From Pseudobutyrivibrio ruminis (lineage in GTDB: Bacteria; Bacillota; Clostridia; Lachnospirales; Lachnospiraceae), in the NCBI GenBank assembly GCA_015057305.1, contig SVES01000028.1:1-45729 (forward strand): a stretch of 45,729 bases of DNA. The letters are read 5' to 3'. A model generated the notes under the pieces. It was not told the DNA's origin. It saw only the letters and a list, made by a program, of their open reading frames with translations, and searched no databases. Of the stretch, positions 25,574-34,415 are shown one piece after another. The translations under genes and the position numbers were made by a program. Position 1 is the first letter of the stretch. Every line of letters starts with the position of its first letter.

Positions 25574-27129
25574 TATTTTTTACCTTTATTATTATTTTTC
25601 ATTTGGTTTAATCCAAATGCACTTTCTGTTGGTGGCCATTTTCTTTCATTTTTCTTTGCTTTCTTGGCTATACTTTCCAGTGTTGCTTTGCCATAGTAGC
25701 TTTCAGTCTTTGGCCATGACCTTGCATTGTTTTTAGCTGAGCTTTTATATTTTTGAGCCACATCTTTGCCGTAATAACTTTCATCCTTAGGCCAATTTCT
25801 CGGTTTATTCTTTGCATTTTTCTTATATTTTTCAGCTATTTCTTTGCCATAGTAGCTTTCAGTCTTTGGGTATGTGCGCTTATTAGCATCTGGAGCACTA
25901 CCTGATTCTTTCTCTAAATAGGTAATATAATCTGCACTCTTATCCTCCTTCTTATCACTAAATTCACCATAGCCTTTTTTGTAATATCTCTCTTGAGGAG
26001 GATTTTCTTTTGCTGCTTTCTTATATTGCTCAAGCACTTCTTTTCCGTAATAGCTTTCATCTCCAAGTGATATTATTGTTTCCTTTTTACCATCTTTACC
26101 CTCTTTTTCTTCTTTCTTTAGATAAAAACGCTCATTAGCATTTGGTTTTTTTTCTATTTCACCATCCAAATAAGTGATATATTTAGTGCTCAATTCCTCT
26201 TTTTTAAACTCTCCATATTTTGGATGAAATTTTTCTCGTTTATTAGCATCAGGTGCTGCACCTATTTCTCCTGCTCTGTAGGTATTTTTATCAGCACTCT
26301 TAGGCCCATCAAACTTTCCATAATCCGACTTATAAAATCGCTCATTTTCTTCCTTCTTCTTGTCAGCGTCACCTCGATCTATTTCTCCTTCACGATATGT
26401 ATTAATATCCGCACTTTTATATCCTGTAAAATCTCCATAGGAATTTTTATAAGCTCGCTTATCTGGAACATTCTTTTTAGCTTCTTCTGGGTCAAGTTGA
26501 ATAAAGGAGCGCATGTTTTCAAGAAGTCCATTAACTGCATTGTGAACCTCTGTCTCAGCATCCCCAACTTGTCGTCCATATACAGGAGTTTTCATATCTT
26601 CTTCTGTAATATGTTTATCTCCTAGCTCAGAATTGAATAACTTAGAGTAGTCATTTGGCTCAGCCGCAATGGTCTCTGGTATATCTATAACTGCAACCTG
26701 TCTATAAGCTATTTTTATTGTTTCAGTCATTAATCCGCTTTTTTCTGAGTCCAATGCCCCATATTCTTTTCCAGTAACTGTACATCCTGTAAATACATAG
26801 GTTCTTCTGGAATATCCTGAAAACATTCCCTGATATGGTGAAACCATTAAAAGTAATGGCAACATTAATTCAGTGCCATTTTGCAGAGGATCGTAGTACA
26901 AATCTGTGGCGGCATATCTTTCTATTTCTAAGGTAAATGGCTGTGAAATAGGTTTGCGCCTCATATGTACATAGTCATTTAGTCCGCCTTCCTGAATGTA
27001 CTCATATTCAAAATTCTTTGTAAAGGCTCTTACACTTTTTACTGGAACATCAAATGCCATTTCCACTCTAAGCAAAAAGTTAAAACCTGGTACAGGACTA
27101 AAACCTGTGTTATCTGAAAAAATACTCAT
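25573..27129 (-). CDS. Second tube-like protein with long Lys/Tyr-rich repeat tail
   Basis: Residues 1-150 form a gp19/Hcp-like tube domain (start FSPVPGFNFLLRVEM; middle RKPISQPFTLEIERY; end IKIAYRQVAVIDIPE). A linker follows to about 222. The last ~290 residues are repeats of two kinds: A, about 35 residues, core YGxF-KSAD-NTY-GEI-DANKR (about five copies), and B, 26-27 residues, core WPKxESYYGK-KYK-AKN (about five copies, the last partial). The tail is strongly basic and probably disordered. Tube initiator proteins in eCIS (Afp5-type) are normally near 150 residues, so the tail is exceptional. The ATG at 27129 is preferred (AGG eight bases upstream) over an in-frame TTG two codons earlier. 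Confidence 0.8.
   Translation of the reverse strand: MSIFSDNTGFSPVPGFNFLLRVEMAFDVPVKSVRAFTKNFEYEYIQEGGLNDYVHMRRKPISQPFTLEIERYAATDLYYDPLQNGTELMLPLLLMVSPYQGMFSGYSRRTYVFTGCTVTGKEYGALDSEKSGLMTETIKIAYRQVAVIDIPETIAAEPNDYSKLFNSELGDKHITEEDMKTPVYGRQVGDAETEVHNAVNGLLENMRSFIQLDPEEAKKNVPDKRAYKNSYGDFTGYKSADINTYREGEIDRGDADKKKEENERFYKSDYGKFDGPKSADKNTYRAGEIGAAPDANKREKFHPKYGEFKKEELSTKYITYLDGEIEKKPNANERFYLKKEEKEGKDGKKETIISLGDESYYGKEVLEQYKKAAKENPPQERYYKKGYGEFSDKKEDKSADYITYLEKESGSAPDANKRTYPKTESYYGKEIAEKYKKNAKNKPRNWPKDESYYGKDVAQKYKSSAKNNARSWPKTESYYGKATLESIAKKAKKNERKWPPTESAFGLNQMKNNNKGKK
25591..26460 (-). repeat. Coding repeats in the tail of the second tube protein
   Basis: Approximate span of two interleaved protein repeat families (about 35 and 26 residues) described for the host gene. 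The three best B copies are adjacent at the 3' end and retain the core ESYYGK; A copies are more diverged. DNA-level identity is partial, implying selection on the protein motif rather than recent slippage. Confidence 0.75.
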
Positions 27130-27147
27130 AGACAATACCTGCTTAAA

Positions 27148-27417
27148 TTATCTTGACCTGGTTGGTTTCAAATCTAAGATACTCTTTTCCTTCGGTTTAT
27201 CAGAGGGTCTTAAAGACTGGTTGATGGATGAGATTTCCTTACACCAGCGACGTCTTTCGTTATGTTCTAAAGAGAGCACGTCATCACTACCCCAATGGAA
27301 ATAATATGAGATAAAGGACATTTCCTCATACATTTCCTTTTGTGGATAGAGCTTTAGCCCTCTTCTGTAAAATTTATAGGTACCTGAAATACCTTTCCAC
27401 AATCTGGACAAACGCAC
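27148..27417 (-). CDS. DUF6760/Afp6-like small CIS protein
   Basis: The recognisable core is YPQKEMYEEMSFISYYFHWG followed by LSLEHNERRRWCKEISSIN, the signature of the short DUF6760 proteins encoded between tube and hub genes in eCIS loci (Afp6). Its biochemical role is not established; its position suggests tube or hub assembly. From the GTG at 27417 (AAAGG upstream) it has 89 residues and overlaps the previous gene by 64 bases. From the ATG at 27333 it would have 61 residues, closer to the family norm but with a poorly spaced ribosome site. The start is therefore uncertain; the reading frame is not. Confidence 0.78.
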   Translation of the reverse strand: MRLSRLWKGISGTYKFYRRGLKLYPQKEMYEEMSFISYYFHWGSDDVLSLEHNERRRWCKEISSINQSLRPSDKPKEKSILDLKPTRSR

Positions 27418-27716
27418 TGTACCTTTGGTGGTTCAATATCGTTTATACGTTGGTACATGTCCTGCAAAAATGCTAAATCTGCTGTAAACAATCTCTCTAT
27501 CAAGGTTCCATTTACTGCTGGCATTCCCTCTATTTCTGTGACAACCTCTGCAAGAAGTGCAATTGTCAGATAAGATGGATTTGAAAGAACTCTAGGGTCT
27601 CTTGTGGCACTTATTTCATCACGTGCTGTAGCAAGTCTCATTTTTCCTCTCTTATGTACTCCACCGTCACCATCTACATAACCCCTAGGTAATTCAAAAT
27701 CAAATATTGTTTCCAT
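27354..27716 (-). CDS. Tail/baseplate assembly chaperone-like protein with Cys motif
   Basis: The 120-residue protein has the family pattern FELPRGYVDGDGGVHKRGKM, RLATARDEISATRDPRVL and a later LFTADLAFLQDMYQRIND. It is seen next to tube genes in many non-phage CIS clusters and probably acts as an assembly chaperone rather than a particle part. The C-terminus CVCPDCGKVF has a Cys-x-Cys-x2-Cys array that may bind zinc. AAGGAGGAA precedes the ATG. The hairpin just upstream (27754-27784) separates it from the tube gene. Confidence 0.75.
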   Translation of the reverse strand: METIFDFELPRGYVDGDGGVHKRGKMRLATARDEISATRDPRVLSNPSYLTIALLAEVVTEIEGMPAVNGTLIERLFTADLAFLQDMYQRINDIEPPKVQCVCPDCGKVFQVPINFTEEG

Positions 27717-27753
27717 ACACTTTCCTCCTTAAGCTTTTATGAAAGTACCAAAA

Positions 27754-27784
27754 CCATCATCCAAAATACGATTCTGGATGATGG
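27754..27784 (-). terminator. Intra-operon hairpin between tube and assembly genes
   Basis: Nine-base perfect arms (27754-27762, 27776-27784; CCATCATCC/GGATGATGG) with a 13-base loop are followed on the minus strand by TTTT. It lies in the only sizeable gap of the structural section, just after the inner-tube stop codon. It probably works as a partial terminator or 3' stabiliser, giving more sheath and tube mRNA than baseplate mRNA. Confidence 0.6.
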
Positions 27785-27800
27785 TAATGGTATCTACATA

Positions 27801-28322
27801 CTAGTTTGGAATAATTAATTCTTCGTATGCAATTTCTACTGATTCGATAGCAACCTCAGACTGGGTAGCATTCAAATCTGGAGCTGTGTATTTTGTAACC
27901 CAAGCGTTTACTAATACCCATACCTTGGTGCCTTCAATTTCAGTTTTAACTGTTGTTGGAGAACCAGAGTTGATATCAATAAGCTCTATCTGTACACGTG
28001 TACGAGGTATAGCACCTCTCGTTTCAGAAACACACTCACGAACCCAGTTCTTAAAAGCATTATCATTTGTATATCCAAACTTAAGTGTAACGTTTCCATG
28101 CTTTACAAGTCCTGGAATCTTCTGTGGTGCTAGCGAGTTTGAGTTACCCTGTCTAAACTCGATTACATCAACAGTTCCTTCTATTCCTGTTACTTCGGAA
28201 AAGGCAGCCTTGCCATTTACGTTATCTACTGTAACAAGGAAATTCATTTTGGTTAGGGGATAATAGTTTCCCCCATCTTCATACGGTGTCACAGCACCAT
28301 TTGTGCTTGCTTCATCTGCCAT
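27801..28322 (-). CDS. Inner tube protein (gp19/Hcp-like)
   Basis: The 173-residue protein is of the phage tail tube family (Afp1 type), whose hexamers stack to form the inner tube that is driven into the target. Family features are YPLTKMNFLVTVDNVNGKAA (about 21-40), FSEVTGIEGTVDVIEFRQGN and the following KIPGLVKHGNVTLKFGYT. It lies directly downstream of the sheath gene (27-base gap), the expected pairing. AAGGAGAAA precedes the ATG. Length is slightly above the usual ~150 residues because of an acidic N-terminal extension of about 18 residues. Confidence 0.93.
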   Translation of the reverse strand: MADEASTNGAVTPYEDGGNYYPLTKMNFLVTVDNVNGKAAFSEVTGIEGTVDVIEFRQGNSNSLAPQKIPGLVKHGNVTLKFGYTNDNAFKNWVRECVSETRGAIPRTRVQIELIDINSGSPTTVKTEIEGTKVWVLVNAWVTKYTAPDLNATQSEVAIESVEIAYEELIIPN

Positions 28323-28349
28323 AGTTATTTCTCCTTATCTACTGCTAAT

Positions 28350-30050
28350 TTACTCTTCTCCACCACCAGCTTCCGCTGTAAACTGAGAAATTCTAAAGAT
28401 TACAAACTCTGCTGGCTTTGTAGGTGCAATACCAATGTTACAAATCAAGCGGCCATTCTCAATATCATCTCTAGACATTGTGTTGGTTCCGATTTCTACG
28501 AAGTAAGCTTCTGATGCAGAATCACCTGCAAGCATTCCAGCCCTCCACAGGTTGTCAAGGAATGATGCCACTGTAATAGATACTCTGCTCCAAAGCATTG
28601 AATCGTTTGGCTCGAATACAACCCAGTTGGTAGAAGCCTTTATGCTTTCCTCAACAAAGATAAATAATCTTCGTACATTGATATATCTGAAGCTTGATGA
28701 AGAGCTGGCTGTACGTGCTCCCCAGATTCTGATTCCCTGTCCAGGAAGGGCTCTAATAAGGTTGACACCTTCTGGATTAAGAATATCCTGCTCAGCCTTT
28801 GTATAGTTGATTGAAAGTCCTGTACAAGCTACAGTCTCATTAGCTGGTGCCTTGTGAACACCTCTATTGATATCGGTTCTTGAATATACACCAAGTACTG
28901 AACCTGATGGTGGAATATAGCTTGATTTGTTTGCACTTCTATCAAATACCTGTACCCATGGATGATACATAGCTGCATAGGTGCTATCAATCAGGCTTCT
29001 AAATTCAATCAAATCCTTTGGCTTAGAAAGCTTTTCAGGCATATCCAGTACTGCAAATCTGCTTCCCAAGTTTTCACAATGAGCAACAAGTGCTACCTGC
29101 ACCTCAGGAGTGGTGACACCAGGAATAGCCATCATGCTTACTGTACTGTTTTCCAAAAAGCTCTGGATACCAGTTCTCTGACCTGGTCCCTTGTCAATTC
29201 CAATGAATGTTCCAGCATTCACCTTGGAAATGCTACCGTCTGAGCCTCCCTCCAGATTGAAGGAAACGCCTGTAGTATCCTTCTCAAAAAGCTCTGCGAT
29301 AGGATTAACACTCTTAGGAAGTGCTCCAACAGTTATAGTTGCTATTTCTGAGCGTTCAGCTCTATCAACAACATAATCTGCTGAGCCTTCATTAAAGTTA
29401 ATTCCCGGGTAGTTTTCTACCTGATCCTGATATTTGATTGTCATATCAGTCTCAACCAGATAAAGAACCTTCTTAGGAAGCAATTCTGCATCAACCACAT
29501 CAGCCTTAAATGGGTTTGCAAATGTAATTTCTCTGTCAAAAACACTTGTTACAGTATTGTATTCTTTTTCAAATACAACAATGTCACCCTCTCTGATTCC
29601 TTCAGCATTCTTTGCACGATAGGTAGTATCAGAGATTTTTCCCATCAGCTGAATCTTACGCTTTGTGGTCTGAGTAAATGATACTATAATCCTATTGCCC
29701 CATTTACCAGGATTAACAGCTGTTGCTGTGATAAATCCCTGCTTCTTTGTTGCAGGCTTTGCATCCTCAGGAGCTACTCTCATTACGTAGCATCTAGTTC
29801 CACCATTTGTAAAAAACTGCTCTACTGCATGAGCCAGGAATCTGTATTCTCCATGGGTAAATTCGCTTAGGAATCCGCCATAAATTCTAAGAAAAGAATT
29901 AAAAGTAGTAACTAATTCCGGAGCCCCCTCGATTGGTCCTTTTTCAGCCATTCCTATGAAGCCTGCTGTACTAGTGCCAACTCCTTCTATGGATCTTGGA
30001 CCATTATCAATTTCTTCAACATATACTCCGGGTGATAAATATTCCGCCAT
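28350..30050 (-). CDS. Contractile sheath protein
   Basis: The 566-residue sheath subunit has N-terminal LSPGVYVEEIDNGPRSIEGV and a C-terminal sheath core with SLLWSRVSITVASFL-like segment (NDSMLWSRVSITVASFLDNL), SEAYFVEIGTNTMSRDDIEN and NIGIAPTKPAEFVIFRISQ. The central ~250 residues form the variable surface domain. Sheath polymers contract to push the tube. Only one sheath gene is present, unlike Afp/Pvc loci with three, so the sheath is homopolymeric. AAGGAGTG precedes the ATG. The acidic AEAGGGEE tail is unusual but short. Confidence 0.95.
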   Translation of the reverse strand: MAEYLSPGVYVEEIDNGPRSIEGVGTSTAGFIGMAEKGPIEGAPELVTTFNSFLRIYGGFLSEFTHGEYRFLAHAVEQFFTNGGTRCYVMRVAPEDAKPATKKQGFITATAVNPGKWGNRIIVSFTQTTKRKIQLMGKISDTTYRAKNAEGIREGDIVVFEKEYNTVTSVFDREITFANPFKADVVDAELLPKKVLYLVETDMTIKYQDQVENYPGINFNEGSADYVVDRAERSEIATITVGALPKSVNPIAELFEKDTTGVSFNLEGGSDGSISKVNAGTFIGIDKGPGQRTGIQSFLENSTVSMMAIPGVTTPEVQVALVAHCENLGSRFAVLDMPEKLSKPKDLIEFRSLIDSTYAAMYHPWVQVFDRSANKSSYIPPSGSVLGVYSRTDINRGVHKAPANETVACTGLSINYTKAEQDILNPEGVNLIRALPGQGIRIWGARTASSSSSFRYINVRRLFIFVEESIKASTNWVVFEPNDSMLWSRVSITVASFLDNLWRAGMLAGDSASEAYFVEIGTNTMSRDDIENGRLICNIGIAPTKPAEFVIFRISQFTAEAGGGEE

Positions 30051-30074
30051 ATAATCACTCCTTCTTTAAAATCA

Positions 30075-30467
30075 TTAATTAGTAATAACCTTTGTCTGTC
30101 CGCTATTTGCAATTGAAATACTTCCAGCATAAGCGCACATCAGGCAATCTCCTTGACATACGAACGCCTTGCCTCCTGATCTGATTTTCTGACCACTAGC
30201 CATCCAAGGTCCCGGTATAACAGGCAGGCACGGCTGTGGAGTAAGCACTCCAAGAGCTGCTGCTGTTGCTGCTGCAACTGCCGGATTAGCCAGGCTTGTG
30301 CACATTCCAAAAGGCTTGATGCTCGTAAGCGGTGCATTGTCCATCATTGTGGCAGCAGGTACGCCTCCTATTTTCACCTGGGGATTTGCCATTGCCGTAA
30401 AAGTGGATGGCATTGTTCCCATGGTACACATTAGGCTTCCACCACTTACCAATACTGGACCACTCAT
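30075..30467 (-). CDS. PAAR-like spike tip protein (DUF4280)
   Basis: The 130-residue protein matches the DUF4280 PAAR-like family, which caps the spike with a sharp metal-stabilised tip. It has MSGPVLVSGGSLMCTMGTMP at the start, the KIGGVPAATMMDNAPLTSIK segment, and Cys clusters MCTMG, GMC, PCLP and VCQGDCLMC that are candidate metal ligands. An Ala-rich loop separates the two halves. The ATG overlaps the stop of the preceding beta-sandwich gene by four bases (ATGA), so the two are translated together. In most eCIS loci the PAAR gene sits beside the spike gene; here it lies next to the sheath. Confidence 0.9.
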   Translation of the reverse strand: MSGPVLVSGGSLMCTMGTMPSTFTAMANPQVKIGGVPAATMMDNAPLTSIKPFGMCTSLANPAVAAATAAALGVLTPQPCLPVIPGPWMASGQKIRSGGKAFVCQGDCLMCAYAGSISIANSGQTKVITN

Positions 30468-31219
30468 TCATCTCTCCTTTCCAATTGTAATTCGCGGGCA
30501 TTTGTAAAATCCAATACTTGATACCGTCGTTTTCCATCCACGTGATAACACAGGATTACGGTTTTGTCGTCTGTGCTAGGAGCTCTTACTCTCAAAAGAT
30601 ATTTGCCGTTTTCATCCACTTTGCCGAATATTATTCTTGCAATTGGATTTGCCACTTCAAATTCTTCCTCAAGTAAATCATTTAGCATCAGCTTGGTTTG
30701 CACCTTTAATTCCTTTGCCTCAACAGCTTCGAAGCTTTCCTTGTCGGTGTGAATCAGACCGTAGTCTTTTCCTGTAAGCTCCAGTTTATGAGGATTAAGA
30801 ATATTTACCATCTTCCTTGCCCTATCATAAGAATGATAAGAAAATGGTGCTGACGACGGTACTACTGCCGAAATATCTGTTATTCCAGGCAGTACCCCTT
30901 CTATACTCCACAAACTAGTAAAGGTACTATCGGTAATTTGGGGAATCAAAAGCACTTGCTTTATAGGTCGCATTTCATCTAGTTCTTCGTATTTTACATC
31001 TACAACTGTAGGCTCGTATCCATGGACATCCACCGTTATTTGGCGGTTAAGCCTAGGGCTGTTGATAAGGATGTAATTGCCACATTGTCTTTTTACCATC
31101 GGAAATAGTTTTCCATCGGAATGAAATGTTACTCTGGCATCTCTGATTCCTTCGCCTGTTGTGGCATCTATTAATTCAAGATCTAAATCCATGCGATGCA
31201 CAATTGAACTTAACGCCAT
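30464..31219 (-). CDS. Beta-sandwich protein coupled to the PAAR-like tip
   Basis: The 251-residue protein has no certain family. Residues about 10-95 look like a transthyretin/carboxypeptidase-regulatory-like domain: DLELIDATTGEGIRDARVTF, then RQITVDVHGYEPTVVDVKYE. A second beta-rich stretch lies near the C-terminus (GKVDENGKYLLRVRAPSTDD). No signal peptide is present. AAGGAGGT precedes the ATG, and its stop overlaps the PAAR start. It may be an adaptor or extension on the spike tip, analogous to Ig/TTR-like extensions of PAAR proteins in T6SS; this is inference from coupling and fold impression. Confidence 0.65.
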   Translation of the reverse strand: MALSSIVHRMDLDLELIDATTGEGIRDARVTFHSDGKLFPMVKRQCGNYILINSPRLNRQITVDVHGYEPTVVDVKYEELDEMRPIKQVLLIPQITDSTFTSLWSIEGVLPGITDISAVVPSSAPFSYHSYDRARKMVNILNPHKLELTGKDYGLIHTDKESFEAVEAKELKVQTKLMLNDLLEEEFEVANPIARIIFGKVDENGKYLLRVRAPSTDDKTVILCYHVDGKRRYQVLDFTNARELQLERRDE

Positions 31220-31255
31220 CCCTTACCTCCTTTCTTTACTAATTTGATAAAGGGC

Positions 31256-31840
31256 CTATTCATCTTTTTTCATATCAAGATTGAATGTTGCCTCTACTAC
31301 CTCAGGTGTATGGATGATATCCTCAGATGACATGAATACTGGACCTGATTTGTAAAATAAACTTAAGTTGTATGGCTTGTGTAGAGCCTGCCATATTCTA
31401 TGCTTCTCATCTATGTTCATTTTTGCCTGAGAGAAAACTATTGGTGGCTCTGGATATTCCAGCCAAGGTTGTAATTCCATCGGTAAAATTGAATCGTTAT
31501 CATTTATTATCTGAACAACCTTGCCAAGGATTTTTTGAACATCCAAGTCCTTAAGTCCCATTTGGGAACCACCATTAACAAAGATGCAATAGTAAAGCAT
31601 GTATGGTCTTGGTGGCCTCGAAAGTCTTACTCGACCTTTTCTGATATTTGGTCCAATTGCAATATCCTGCATCTCCACAATGTCATACAGATAAACACCT
31701 ACTAGGTAGTCAACATCCTGTGACATTGGTGATGATACCTGTATATTGTTTGATGAAGGAATTGGCTCTGGACACATTTTTTCTCGCAGCAGCTTTACTA
31801 AGTAATTGCTACAATCTGAAATAATTGAATAGTCTGCCAT
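31256..31840 (-). CDS. Tail terminator/cap protein (DUF4255, Afp16-like)
   Basis: The 194-residue DUF4255 protein has ADYSIISDCSNYLVKLLREK at the N-terminus, then SQDVDYLVGVYLYDI, RPPRPYMLYYCIFVNGG and the KILGKVVQIINDND helix. In Afp, Pvc and Streptomyces particles this protein terminates tube and sheath at the distal end. The ATG at 31840 has AGGAGAGG five bases upstream; an upstream in-frame GTG-type extension lacks a ribosome site and would overlap the previous gene. It is the first true particle gene after the membrane-protein module. Confidence 0.9.
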   Translation of the reverse strand: MADYSIISDCSNYLVKLLREKMCPEPIPSSNNIQVSSPMSQDVDYLVGVYLYDIVEMQDIAIGPNIRKGRVRLSRPPRPYMLYYCIFVNGGSQMGLKDLDVQKILGKVVQIINDNDSILPMELQPWLEYPEPPIVFSQAKMNIDEKHRIWQALHKPYNLSLFYKSGPVFMSSEDIIHTPEVVEATFNLDMKKDE

Positions 31841-31863
31841 AAATCCTCTCCTATAGCTTTGCT

Positions 31864-34413
31864 TTACAGCAACTGTACTAACATTTCCATTATCTGGTCC
31901 GCCCAAGCTGCAACCTGGTCTGTTACAACTATTCCATATTCTGTATCTGGTACATAATAAGCATCACAGGCAAATATTTCCTTAGATGAATCCTCATCCA
32001 GATAAACTGTCTTTCTAAAGGTAAGTGGTGTCTCTAGGTTTTGCACCTCCCCTGTTGCATTCTCATATGTACCTTCATAGGCAACGAATGAATAATACTC
32101 ACCTCTATTTGAAAGAGTTGCCCTTGTCTCACTTGCGTTAAATACATATCTGTAGCTTGTAACAGCTGCTATGTGCTCTAAGTCCAAATATTCTGGTGTT
32201 ATTTCAGTAGGCTGTATGTATACGTATGGATTCTGCTCGCTAACTACTTGTGTAAGCTTTTCCAATCCGTAATTTGTAACATCTGTATTGTTGTAGGTAG
32301 CTCCAAATTCCGTTGTGGCTTTTACCAAAGCTACCTTTTGCCCATCTGATAGGCTGTCAAAGCCTCCACCAAATAAACTATTTAAAAGATTATCCAAATC
32401 GCTAGCGGATATCTTACCGCTAAATTTATCCTGCCCATCTGCTATAGCCTTTCCTACTGCATCCAGCAGTCCGTTTGCGTCATCATCTGATAACTCAGTG
32501 CTACCAGCTATTCTGTTTTTGGCATCATTTAGGGCATTTTGTACCCCGTTAGGATCTACTGCACTCATGGCGGCTAATGCATTTATATCATTTAGTGCCT
32601 GACTAGAATTTCCCTCGCCTAAGGCATTTGATAGGCTATTCATTAAATCTGAAACAGTGGAATCTGTATTTCCTAATTGGTCTGAAACTGCATCAATCAG
32701 TGCTGCATATCTGTCTGCCTCACCTAAATCGTTGTTATCAAGAGCTGTTTGATACCCCTGGGTGTATTCATCAAGGAGCCCTTGCAGCTCAGCAGAACCT
32801 CCATCCATTCCGCTTTCAATATCAGCCTTCATGGCCTCCAGGAAATCTATATAGGCTTGCACAACCTCGTGTGCATAATCAGCATATGCATCCTCTTTGA
32901 CTGCTGCATAAATTGCATTGGCTTCATCAAGTCTTGCGTCAATATATGAAATCATATCTGCTTCGCCCATTCGGCTTCGCAGGTTTGTAATGAAAAACTG
33001 AAGCTCTAGTCTGGTGGATTCAGCCTCACCCTTTTGCTCTGCAAGAGCTCCGTCCAACTGTTCATTTGTGGTTTCAGCTGCGGCTGCAAGAGCTGTATAG
33101 GTGCTTCCTGCCCCTGATGTGGTTTGGCTTGTAAGTATGCCTGTTCCGTAAGGTACCAACTCATCTGTGAGTATGGATTTTTCTAAATCCCTTCTATAGC
33201 CCACAACCGATTCAGATATATTCTCCATGGCTGCAAGTCTTTGTATATTTGCTTCACTTGTGCTGCCATGCTTGAAATATGTATTTACATCTGATGTCCT
33301 GTTAAATCCGCCACCGCTGACGTTGTAATATAAATACTGTAGGTCGGCGTATTGGCATTGGGCTAAAATTGACCTTCCTTGAACAAGCTTTTGTGCATCA
33401 TGCTCTGCGAAGCTATCTTCTATTGCGGAATATACTTCTGTGGCAGCCTCTGAGCCCATTGTGCTGGCTGATTCTGGTAATTCATCCTCATCAAACAAAT
33501 CATCATATGGTGATGGTAGTGGAGATGGTGATGACAATCTGGCAGTCAAATCACTTGCTCCATTTTCCTGTAGATTCTGCATTACCTCGGCTCGTCTCTC
33601 GTGGTCTATATATTCTTCAGCCACCAGGATTTGTACCAATTCCTGTAACGGTATACTTTGATATGCCTCATTTAAATAGAACTGGTGCAGCTGGTCTATT
33701 GTTGTATCACACAGATTAGTAACATCATCTCTTATTGAAGTATTTTCAAAGAAATATTTAATAGCGTGATATTCGTAAACAATTGAATCTGTGTCCCTAT
33801 CATTGTCTAGCATCTGTCCGTCATAGTCATATACCGACTTTATAGCTAGGGTCTCTGTCAAATCAGCAATGTCATATGGATCTGTGGTATTGTAAGGACA
33901 AATAGGATTGCCTGTGCGAAGGTCATAGGTAATTGCGTCTGACCTGGTCTCATTGGTAAGTCCTAATGCTAAAATCTCACTATCATCAACTGGAGTACCG
34001 TTGAAGGAAATATCTGTCAAAGCACTTGCATTTGATATTTCATACCATTGTCCATCTCCAAGCTCTGACTTGTAGTAAAGATTATTCTGTCCAGTATCAG
34101 ATTGACTTATCTCTGCCACTTCGTATATCTGATTGTTAATGACACTAATGTGTATTAAGTGGGTTCCAACAAGTAGGGTGGCATCCTCTACCGCATCTAG
34201 CTGCTCTTGGTTAAAATACACTGCCCTATCCAGGTTGAACCTTGCAACAGCGAAGCTGGCGCCCTGCCAAATGCCTACGCCTGCAACCATGCATGCTAAA
34301 GCAATAGCTACTGGCTTTTTCCTATTCTTTAGGAATTCTTTAACATTGAATTCCTTCTTAGGCTTCTTGCCAGACCATATGTGATTATCAGTTTGATGAC
34401 TTCTACTTATCAT
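31864..34413 (-). CDS. Single-pass membrane protein with large extracytoplasmic domain
   Basis: No family is recognised. The 849 residues comprise a short basic cytoplasmic N-terminus, one membrane segment (about 34-56, PVAIALACMVAGVGIW), and an ~790-residue outer part. That part includes a beta-rich section to about 210, helices, an acidic Ser/Pro linker (SPSPLPSPYDDLFDEDELPE near 305), a long Ala/Glu/Gln-rich helical or coiled-coil section (about 430-700), and a C-terminal beta region. The ATG at 34413 has AGGAAGAG upstream; a GTG two codons earlier overlaps the previous stop. It is co-transcribed with the TolC-like and MORN proteins and probably forms an envelope scaffold for the CIS. Confidence 0.8.
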   Translation of the reverse strand: MISRSHQTDNHIWSGKKPKKEFNVKEFLKNRKKPVAIALACMVAGVGIWQGASFAVARFNLDRAVYFNQEQLDAVEDATLLVGTHLIHISVINNQIYEVAEISQSDTGQNNLYYKSELGDGQWYEISNASALTDISFNGTPVDDSEILALGLTNETRSDAITYDLRTGNPICPYNTTDPYDIADLTETLAIKSVYDYDGQMLDNDRDTDSIVYEYHAIKYFFENTSIRDDVTNLCDTTIDQLHQFYLNEAYQSIPLQELVQILVAEEYIDHERRAEVMQNLQENGASDLTARLSSPSPLPSPYDDLFDEDELPESASTMGSEAATEVYSAIEDSFAEHDAQKLVQGRSILAQCQYADLQYLYYNVSGGGFNRTSDVNTYFKHGSTSEANIQRLAAMENISESVVGYRRDLEKSILTDELVPYGTGILTSQTTSGAGSTYTALAAAAETTNEQLDGALAEQKGEAESTRLELQFFITNLRSRMGEADMISYIDARLDEANAIYAAVKEDAYADYAHEVVQAYIDFLEAMKADIESGMDGGSAELQGLLDEYTQGYQTALDNNDLGEADRYAALIDAVSDQLGNTDSTVSDLMNSLSNALGEGNSSQALNDINALAAMSAVDPNGVQNALNDAKNRIAGSTELSDDDANGLLDAVGKAIADGQDKFSGKISASDLDNLLNSLFGGGFDSLSDGQKVALVKATTEFGATYNNTDVTNYGLEKLTQVVSEQNPYVYIQPTEITPEYLDLEHIAAVTSYRYVFNASETRATLSNRGEYYSFVAYEGTYENATGEVQNLETPLTFRKTVYLDEDSSKEIFACDAYYVPDTEYGIVVTDQVAAWADQIMEMLVQLL

Positions 34414-34415
34414 AA

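Noticed and set aside
26224..26625. 133-codon plus-strand frame opposite the repeat tail
   Set aside because: Ser/Ile/Phe-rich translation of the antisense of Lys-rich repeats; no start signals.
31841..31906. N-terminal extension of the DUF4255 cap protein
   Set aside because: It would overlap the preceding gene; the ATG at 31840 has a strong, well-spaced ribosome site and matches the family start.
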